From: Flavobacterium piscisymbiosum | GTDB taxonomy: Bacteria; Bacteroidota; Bacteroidia; Flavobacteriales; Flavobacteriaceae | DNA length: 64,000 bases | Direction: 5' to 3' | Assembly: GCF_020905295.1 (NCBI RefSeq) | Contig: NZ_JAJJMM010000001.1 | Coordinates: 5,270,001-5,334,000 of the forward strand | In this document: one piece after another, positions 55,293 to 64,000 of the stretch | Position numbering within the stretch: the first letter of the stretch is position 1 | How the letters are laid out: every line of letters begins with the position of its first letter | Made by a program: the position numbers and the translations under genes | The notes under the pieces: generated by a model | What the model was told of the DNA's origin: nothing | Database searches by the model: none | Seen by the model: the letters and a program-made list of their open reading frames with translations, nothing else

Positions 55293-56849
55293 TTAAATTT
55301 TATTCTCAAGACGGAAATAATCAAAATCGACATAACCGCCTAAATCTTTCTCTGCATAATTAAAAAGACCAAATCTATAGCCCATAAAATGAGGAAGTGT
55401 ATAAGGCAGCTTAATTGCGTTTCCTATACCAATCCATTTTTTTCCATCGAGACTATAGTAAAACTGGCCTAAATCGGTTTTGTCTTTAAAATTGCATGTT
55501 GCTTTAAAATAAATTTTATTTCCTGAGAAAGGAAGGCTTTGAATTTCTCTTGAAGTACCGTCTACAGTTTCAATCATTACAATTCTTTTTGATCCGTTTT
55601 CAGCTTTTATACCTGCCAGGCCAAAATCTTTTTGAAATAAGGTAAGTCCGGCAAAATCACCTTCTTTCATTTTAGAAACTTCTAACACAGTTGTTGCAGA
55701 ACATTCCGGTCCAAAAGTTCTTTGTGTAAGTGTATTTTTAGCCTGAGTTAAAGTGTTTGTTATAGATGCTGTTTTTAATCTCAGGTATCCTTTTCTTTCT
55801 TTTACCGACCATAATGAATTATCAGGATTATGATTCCATTGCCAGACTAACGGCAAATCCTGATATCCTTTTTTACGGTTAAAATCATCGGAATCAACTA
55901 GTCCCGGAATTAATCCTTTACTTTCGGGCAAATCTAAATACTGAGGTACTTTATTATTTTCGCCTAAAACCGGCCAACCGTCTACCCATTTCACCGGAAC
56001 CAAATAAGGAATACGTCCTACGCCTCCGTAATCTCTAAACAAGTATGAAAACCATTTGCCGTCAGGAGTATCAATTAAGCCTCCTTGTGCAACACCTAAA
56101 TCCTGAAAACCAATTCTTCCTTCCCAGGGACCAGTAATTTTATCGGCTCTATGAATGACCACAGTACGCATTCCGTCTTTTGGCCAGACAATATTAAAGA
56201 GATAATATTTGCCTTCTATTTTAAACAATTGCGAACCTTCTGACTGCAGCATAATGTTGCTTCCGGCAGGCGAACTGGCATTTTCGATTAAAACTTTTTT
56301 TGTTTCTGATTTTATATTAGTTAAGTCTGATGCTAACTCTGCAATCTCTATTTTCCCTGCTCCCCAAACGATGTGAATTTTGCCATCATCATCAAAAAAA
56401 ATAGAATGATCATGGTAGGAAGTATTCAAAACGGTTCTTTTCCAATTGCCTTTTTCTATATCTTTTGTAGAAAAAATATACGTTTTGCCTGTTGTTCCGG
56501 AAAAAGTACTTACATAATAAGTCCCATTTTGATACCGCAGACTACTCGCCCATGAACCTCTGCCGTAATCGTTCTTGTTATTTTCTAAATTTAATTGATC
56601 ATTGTCATCTTCTAATGTCTGGTACGCATAATTTATTATTTTCCAATTGACTAAGTCTTTCGATTTCATTATAGGAACACCCGGATTCATGTGCATTGTA
56701 GTACTGCTCATATAATACTCATTGCCTACTCTAATAATGGACAAATCAGGAACATCTGCAAAAATTACAGGATTCTGTGCCTTTTTATCCTGAGCATCAG
56801 ATTTACTAAAGATTATAAAAACAGCTAAAAGAATATATATTTTTTTCAT
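55293..56849 (-). CDS. GH43 beta-xylosidase / arabinofuranosidase
   Basis: The 518-aa protein has a signal peptide (FIIFSKSDAQ) and a five-blade propeller (about 25-320). The base is D32 (FADVPDLSII), the pKa modulator D147 (YHDHSIFFDDD) and the acid E204 (LQSEGSQLFK). A C-terminal beta-sandwich (about 330-518; DDFNRKKG...FYYSLDGKKWIGIG) resembles the accessory domain of GH43 beta-xylosidases of the GH43_12 type. It probably removes xylose or arabinose from xylo-oligosaccharides in the periplasm. The sugar specificity cannot be settled from the sequence. Confidence 0.85.
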   Translation of the reverse strand: MKKIYILLAVFIIFSKSDAQDKKAQNPVIFADVPDLSIIRVGNEYYMSSTTMHMNPGVPIMKSKDLVNWKIINYAYQTLEDDNDQLNLENNKNDYGRGSWASSLRYQNGTYYVSTFSGTTGKTYIFSTKDIEKGNWKRTVLNTSYHDHSIFFDDDGKIHIVWGAGKIEIAELASDLTNIKSETKKVLIENASSPAGSNIMLQSEGSQLFKIEGKYYLFNIVWPKDGMRTVVIHRADKITGPWEGRIGFQDLGVAQGGLIDTPDGKWFSYLFRDYGGVGRIPYLVPVKWVDGWPVLGENNKVPQYLDLPESKGLIPGLVDSDDFNRKKGYQDLPLVWQWNHNPDNSLWSVKERKGYLRLKTASITNTLTQAKNTLTQRTFGPECSATTVLEVSKMKEGDFAGLTLFQKDFGLAGIKAENGSKRIVMIETVDGTSREIQSLPFSGNKIYFKATCNFKDKTDLGQFYYSLDGKKWIGIGNAIKLPYTLPHFMGYRFGLFNYAEKDLGGYVDFDYFRLENKI

Positions 56850-56910
56850 GGTTTTTAATTAATGATAACCCGTTGGTCTTTATTAAAATCTTCTAAAAAA
56901 AAAACAGATT

Positions 56911-59625
<2,715 letters not shown>

Positions 59626-59787
59626 TCAAGGGTGTTTATTGTCTAAAATCTTTTTTTGAGTACGTGAAATTTTTAATTTAACTCTATTCAGAACTATCTT
59701 CTTATTCTGTCAGGACATCAAAGTTTCTCTGTTAAAACGCTTATATTTATTTAAAGGAAAAAGTCAATCATTAGAATTGATTTTAGC

Positions 59788-59844
59788 TTAACTATAAGTG
59801 TATTCTTAACAAATATAAATAAAAAGAAATCAAACACAATCGGT
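59788..59844 (-). promoter_or_regulatory. Promoter/operator module of the esterase-GH43-GH3 operon
   Basis: On the minus strand: ACCGATTG (59837-59844), 19 bases, TATATTTG (59810-59817), 6 bases, ATACACTTATAGTTAA (59788-59803). About 43 of 57 positions match the GH8 module, with full identity in the 8-mer blocks and 15 of 16 in the last block. The leader to the ATG is about 185 bases. Confidence 0.72.
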
Positions 59845-60011
59845 TGTGTTGTTTTTATGTGATAATTATTTAAAAAAATAACTTTAAAAAAACTGTTTAA
59901 TCAATTTTATCATTAAATAATTAGCTTTTTAACAATAAAACATACGGCGGCAGCAGCGTAAATTATCAGTATTTGAAGCGTTTTTTTTGAGAAACTAAAA
60001 AAAAATCAGCA

Positions 60012-60045
60012 CAAAAAAAGTCCTGATTAAAATCAGGACTTTTTT
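60012..60045 (-). terminator. Terminator of the carbonic anhydrase relic
   Basis: AGTCCTGAT (60019-60027) pairs with ATCAGGACT (60032-60040), with a T run on either strand. It lies about 50 bases past the relic's stop codon. Confidence 0.8.
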
Positions 60046-60092
60046 GCGGATAAAATTTTAGAACTACAAATACTTTGTCATTTGGATTTGAA

Positions 60093-60221
60093 TTACGAAC
60101 GCTGCGCCAAAAACTTGACTTTACCGGTTTTCATATCATATACGGCACCGCAAATTATTATTTCTCCTTTTTCTTCCATTTCTTTCAAAATCGGGCTTTT
60201 CTCTCTTATTTGTTTTATGTC
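60093..60221 (-). pseudogene. 3' relic of a beta-carbonic anhydrase gene
   Basis: The minus strand encodes DIKQIREKSPILKEMEEKGE followed by IIICGAVYDMKTGKVKFLAQ, RS and a stop at 60093-60095. This is the C-terminal helix and last strand pair of beta-carbonic anhydrases (IREKSP.L......I.I.GA.YD..TG.V). About 42 codons remain. A TAG sits directly upstream, and no ATG, zinc ligands or active site survive. The natural terminator is still in place behind it. The gene was therefore cut off at the 5' side, probably by a rearrangement in this 1.1-kb gap. Confidence 0.75.
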
Positions 60222-60487
60222 CTACAGGATATCACTATCAAAAATAAAATGATTACTATCTTTTGTCTTATTACCAACAATATTAAGAGTTTGATTCTGG
60301 TTACTAAAGTTTATATTTTGCCTGTAAATTTATAATAATTTAGAAAATAAAATTGATCTCGCAAAAGCGCTAAGGCGCAAAGTTTCCACACAATATTGTC
60401 ATTTCTGGTAAACCTTTGCGATATTGCCCCTGGGAACGTTTGATAAATTGTGTCTTATACTATTGGATGTTTTTTCAATTCAATCAA

Positions 60488-60554
60488 ACGTTCCTACGGA
60501 ACGTAAAAAAATGTCACATTTATTGGGCTACCAATGAGATGTTCCGATGGAACA
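60488..60554. repeat. Paired small palindromes (ACGTTCC/GGAACGT and TGTTCC/GGAACA)
   Basis: ACGTTCC TAC GGAACGT at 60488-60504 and TGTTCC GAT GGAACA at 60540-60554, with TTATTGGGCTACCAATGAGA between. I recall this word set as a dispersed Flavobacterium repeat. GGGAACGTTTGAT near 60432-60444 is a related arm. The rest of 60222-60746 shows degenerate 'gcgcaaag' words and no gene. Confidence 0.6.
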
Positions 60555-60746
60555 AAAGCATATAAATTGAATAGAGGAACAGCTTTAGGACTACCTGCTA
60601 AATGATTTTTTAATAAATACACCAAACGGGTTCTAAACAACTTTCATTTTTGAGGCTAAATTCACTCTATTTTAACATAAAAATAGTTTATGGTTTATAT
60701 AAAAATTTTAGGTGCTTTAAAGCCTTAATCTCTCTATTGGTAATAA

Positions 60747-62765
60747 CTATTTTTCATTAAAATCAACGATCTTTTTGGTACCATTAGTAAATTGAATTGT
60801 AACGGTTTCATTTGTCTGTTCAAGGTTTTTTATTGGCATTAGTTCATTTTTCTGCCACTTTTCTCCGGACTTTTTCCACAACATTAGTGTAGCATAAACA
60901 TTCGATTTTTTATTGTTAGGATTAAAATTATCCGCAACATCAATTACCTTACTCGTTTCACTTTCCGGATGTAAACCTTTGGCTGTTACTACCTCCGTTG
61001 TTTCCCAACCCAAAAGCGGAATCATAGCCAATTGGTATTTTCCGTTATCAATAATGGTTACAATTTTACCTTGTACTTTTTTTGTTGTCGTTGTAATTTC
61101 TTTTCCCAATTGTGGCAGCGCATAGTGTCCTAATCGTATAGAAACGGCTTCAGAACTGTTATTTTTGTCTACTCTTAAAATACCATTTGGCAAAGGAATA
61201 TCGGCCAGATTCATTTTTATAAGTGCATTGGTTTCTAAAACGGCATCGCGATAATAAATACCATTTTCAAATTTTTTAAAATTAAATAAACGTAGCGGTT
61301 CCCACTCTTGTTTACCATTTTTAAAGACATAATTCATCGCAACTTCGCCATTGGCACCATCAGCCTGCCAGAGAAAAGCACTGTTATAGGCCAATCGATT
61401 GTAGTTTTCTGTAGATCGAAATCCCTGCCAGTCGTCTTTCTTCTTTTCATGGCACCAGGCTCTTATTTCTGAAGCTCCAATAGCAGGATAATCTGTAATT
61501 AAAATTTTAGGTCCGTTTTGAAAATTATTGTAAACCTCGTCTTTTTTGAATTTAGTTTCCCAGTCTCCTTCGTTTTCTTTTGCTGTCCAGAACGGATTAT
61601 CGTCCGGCAATAAAAGTCCCATAAAGGCTTTTCCCATCCAATAGACACTTCCCCTGCAGCTATACACCTGCACGGCAGGCTCAAATGCTCCGTAAAAACC
61701 AAGAGTGGGTACGTTGTCTTTCATGAATTCAGGGTTTTCTAAAAACTGTTTTAAAACTCCTGATGAAATTCTGCGCAACCAGCCATTATTAACAGCAGGA
61801 TCATTTTCGAGCCCCATAAAAGGAAAAGCGGCAATGGTAGCAATGCGATAACTAATACTGCGCCCAAACATGATCATCTCGCCGTTTCGGCTAAACATTA
61901 AAGGATAATTGGAATTAAGATCTCTAAAATTGCTTTTAAACTTCGCGGCATATTCCGGATAATATTTGTTTCCAAAATATTCAGACCATAATGCTCCATA
62001 CAGCTGAAATCCCCACATACTGTAATAATCGTAGGCCGGACTATCGTTGTACCAGCCATCGCCGCGATAATCGTTTAAACATTTTTGCAAATATTCTTCC
62101 AGCAATTTCTCATTTACAGCGTAGCCTTGTTCTTTGAAAAAACTCAATACAAAAATGTTGAAAAATTTCCAGTTTGAGGACACTGTAGGACCATCGCCAT
62201 AACTCAACATCGATTTTGCCAATGCATCTTTTTGTTCCTGAGGCAATGGTTGCCAGAGCACTTCAGGATTGGTAAGCAGCGACATAGCGATCGCTCCATA
62301 TTCGACCAAATTCTGACTTGGCCCTCCGTTTTTGGCTCTTGGCGTGATATAAGAAGGACTTTTAGGATCGATTAATTTACTAAACTGATATCTGTAATAA
62401 TCGGCAACTTTGATATTATTGATGACTAAATTCGGGTTTTCTTTCAGCAAGGGAGAAGCGATAAATAACGTTCTGCTCAAACCTTCCAATTTCTCGGTTG
62501 GCACTCTGCTTTCGTCCTGAGGATAACTTTTCCCGGGTTGTTTGGGGAACTTCATCGGGTCATCCAGATTATGAATGTAACTAAAAGCACCTTCTAACAA
62601 ATAAAGTCCGGCATCTTTCCAGTGCTGTTTTGTCATTCCGGTATAAGGACTTAGTTTATAATCCGGATTCGCGATTTTAAAAACGTTATTGGTGTTTTCT
62701 TTTTGCTGCGAAAATAAAGACAGGCTAAACATTGTGGCGAACAACCACATTTTCAAATTATTCAT
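60747..62765 (-). CDS. DUF2264 family protein, candidate glycoside hydrolase (GH154-like)
   Basis: The 672-aa protein has a signal peptide (MFSLSLFSQ) and an N-terminal (alpha/alpha)-barrel of DUF2264 (about 40-400), with KQHWKDAGLYLLEGAFSYI, AKNGGPSQNLVEYGAIA, GDGWYNDSPAYDYYSMWGFQLYG and SCRGSVYWMGKAF. A beta-rich C-terminal part follows. I recall this family as linked to CAZy GH154 with beta-glucuronidase activity, but I am not certain. In a xylan locus a role on uronic-acid side chains would fit. It follows the GH2 gene by 34 bases on the same strand, so the two should be co-transcribed. Confidence 0.75.
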   Translation of the reverse strand: MNNLKMWLFATMFSLSLFSQQKENTNNVFKIANPDYKLSPYTGMTKQHWKDAGLYLLEGAFSYIHNLDDPMKFPKQPGKSYPQDESRVPTEKLEGLSRTLFIASPLLKENPNLVINNIKVADYYRYQFSKLIDPKSPSYITPRAKNGGPSQNLVEYGAIAMSLLTNPEVLWQPLPQEQKDALAKSMLSYGDGPTVSSNWKFFNIFVLSFFKEQGYAVNEKLLEEYLQKCLNDYRGDGWYNDSPAYDYYSMWGFQLYGALWSEYFGNKYYPEYAAKFKSNFRDLNSNYPLMFSRNGEMIMFGRSISYRIATIAAFPFMGLENDPAVNNGWLRRISSGVLKQFLENPEFMKDNVPTLGFYGAFEPAVQVYSCRGSVYWMGKAFMGLLLPDDNPFWTAKENEGDWETKFKKDEVYNNFQNGPKILITDYPAIGASEIRAWCHEKKKDDWQGFRSTENYNRLAYNSAFLWQADGANGEVAMNYVFKNGKQEWEPLRLFNFKKFENGIYYRDAVLETNALIKMNLADIPLPNGILRVDKNNSSEAVSIRLGHYALPQLGKEITTTTKKVQGKIVTIIDNGKYQLAMIPLLGWETTEVVTAKGLHPESETSKVIDVADNFNPNNKKSNVYATLMLWKKSGEKWQKNELMPIKNLEQTNETVTIQFTNGTKKIVDFNEK

Positions 62766-62799
62766 TTTTTAACTATTTTGTAATTCTTTATATTGAACT

Positions 62800-64000
62800 T
62801 TATTTTTTCTTTACTGCTTGTATTTTGATTATCTTCTTTTGTAATCCCGCAGAAGTAACTTCAAGATTAATAACTCCGGATTCATCACTGCTTTTAATAA
62901 TTACCAACGCACGCCCATGCCAGGCTTTGCGTGTATTTGCAACATATAAATCACTATCTTTTAGATTGGCATTATCAACTCCTGCAATTGTTCCGGCACC
63001 CGTTACATTAAAAATAAGTTCGTTCTCGGTATTTGGATTTAAAACACCTTTTTCATCAGTAATTTCAACACTTACATATACTAAATCCTGACTATCAGCT
63101 TTAATCGTTTTCCGATCAGCTTCTAATTTTATTTTTGCTGGCTGACTGGCCGTTTTCAGTATAACCGGTTCAACTTCTTTACCGTTTTCTAAACCAAAAG
63201 CTTTTAGTTCACCACTTTCATACGGAATTATATACGTTGCTTTAAATTCCTGTTGTTTCGTAGTTTCTTTATCCCCCATTTTTTTACCGTTCAGATACAA
63301 TCGTACTTTTGGGTATTTCGAATATACTTCTACTTCAACATTTTTTCCTTCCTGACCTGGCCACGTCCAGCTTTCCCATGTTGGCCAAACTGCCCAGGAC
63401 GTAAGTTTAATTGGTCCAGTTTCAGGATTTGGTTCACGAACTGCCATATAGATTTTCTCATTGGCATTGTATAACATACTGCGATAATGAGAAATAGGTT
63501 TTCTCCATCCCAATAAATCAACATCGCCACAATAGGCACCATGCCATGGATATAAATTCGATTCCCAATGCTCACCCAAAGGTTCGCCGGGATATATATA
63601 ACGGCCTATGCCTGATTCGCCTAAATAATCCATTGCTGTCCAGACAAAATCGCCCAAAATATAATTGTGTTTTTGAACTAAATTCCAATTAGCAAAAGCA
63701 TCTTTTGGATAGGATTCGGTTTGCAGGATAATACGCGAAGGCACCCTTTTATGATCTGATTCTGCGCGATGCAGCTGATAATTATATCCTGCCACATCAT
63801 GAGCCGCCATCAAAGGATCAAAAATTTCCCAACCCTGATCCCAAGTGGTCATTGCTGATGTTACAGGACGGGTAGCATCTATACTGCGAATAGCATTTGC
63901 CAGCATCTTTGCTGTTTCGACCGCTTCAGGTTTGGTTCGTTCTATGACTTCATTACCAATACTCCACATAATTATAGACGGATGATTGCGATCTTTTAAT
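62800..64000 (-). CDS. GH2 family glycoside hydrolase, 5' part outside the window
   Basis: The frame continues through the right edge. The edge codons read LKDRNHPSIIMWSIGNEVIE, the GH2 acid/base strand with the catalytic Glu in GNE. Later IILQTESYP carries the likely nucleophile. A WTAMDYLGE motif, a DUF4982-like domain and a C-terminal Ig-like domain (KIKLEADRKTIKADSQDLVYVSVEITDEKG) follow. About 400 residues are visible. The N-terminal jelly-roll and Ig domains should lie to the right. The architecture resembles the GH2 at 22695-25133 but the sequence differs. It could act as a galactosidase, glucuronidase or xylan side-chain enzyme. Confidence 0.85.
   Translation of the reverse strand, partial: LKDRNHPSIIMWSIGNEVIERTKPEAVETAKMLANAIRSIDATRPVTSAMTTWDQGWEIFDPLMAAHDVAGYNYQLHRAESDHKRVPSRIILQTESYPKDAFANWNLVQKHNYILGDFVWTAMDYLGESGIGRYIYPGEPLGEHWESNLYPWHGAYCGDVDLLGWRKPISHYRSMLYNANEKIYMAVREPNPETGPIKLTSWAVWPTWESWTWPGQEGKNVEVEVYSKYPKVRLYLNGKKMGDKETTKQQEFKATYIIPYESGELKAFGLENGKEVEPVILKTASQPAKIKLEADRKTIKADSQDLVYVSVEITDEKGVLNPNTENELIFNVTGAGTIAGVDNANLKDSDLYVANTRKAWHGRALVIIKSSDESGVINLEVTSAGLQKKIIKIQAVKKK

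Noticed and set aside
60075..60335. Plus-strand 86-aa ORF
   Set aside because: It overlaps the carbonic anhydrase relic in antisense and is rich in Phe/Ile, as expected of a shadow frame.

Overview
The window looks like chromosomal DNA of a Flavobacterium-type member of the Bacteroidota. The evidence is low GC, SusC/SusD pairs, hybrid two-component regulators, a type IX secretion (T9SS) C-terminal sorting domain, TAnnTTTG -7 promoter elements, and many short intergenic fold-back repeats. All assignments come from reading the sequence and recalling protein families. No database search was run.

Region 1 (1-11.3 kb) is mixed housekeeping and accessory DNA. It holds a gene cut by the left edge, a small unknown gene, a DnaJ-KTSC protein, a TlpA-type thioredoxin lipoprotein interrupted by an in-frame TGA, tRNA-Tyr with its own promoter and terminator, a TonB-dependent receptor of the iron-complex type, a two-gene accessory patch bounded by a 49-base direct repeat, an orphan LacI regulator and an unknown lipoprotein. 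Region 2 (11.5-22.5 kb) holds a histidine kinase/LytTR response regulator pair, then a tightly spaced trio: a PI-PLC-like protein without an obvious signal peptide, a 1160-residue T9SS-exported SprB-repeat protein, and a beta-barrel/OmpA protein. Two unknown envelope proteins follow on the other strand.

Region 3 (22.7-38.7 kb) is a polysaccharide utilization locus (PUL) most likely for beta-1,4-galactan (pectic galactan or type I arabinogalactan): SusC, SusD, SusE-like binding lipoprotein, two GH53 endo-galactanases and a GH2 beta-galactosidase on the minus strand, with a divergent hybrid sensor/regulator (HTCS). The logic is surface binding and endo-cleavage, import by SusC/D, then exo-cleavage by GH2. 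About 1.5 kb of repeat-rich DNA separates SusC from the HTCS.

Region 4 (39.3 kb to the right edge) looks like a xylan PUL: a GH8 reducing-end exo-oligoxylanase, a GPH-type sugar symporter, a 53-unit heptamer tandem array, SusD/SusC, a second HTCS, then GH3, GH43 and a three-domain esterase (CE6-like plus two CE1-like), then a DUF2264 protein and a GH2 enzyme cut by the right edge. The GH8 gene and the esterase-GH43-GH3 operon, 19 kb apart, share a promoter module with identical spacing (ACCGATTG, 19 bases, TATATTTG, 6 bases, ATACACTTAT). This points to co-regulation by one factor. A carbonic anhydrase 3' relic with its terminator lies inside this region, a trace of rearrangement.

The best candidates for something new are the shared promoter module, the triple esterase, the PI-PLC/SprB-repeat/OmpA cluster, and the heptamer array. 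No CRISPR array, insertion sequence or prophage was seen.
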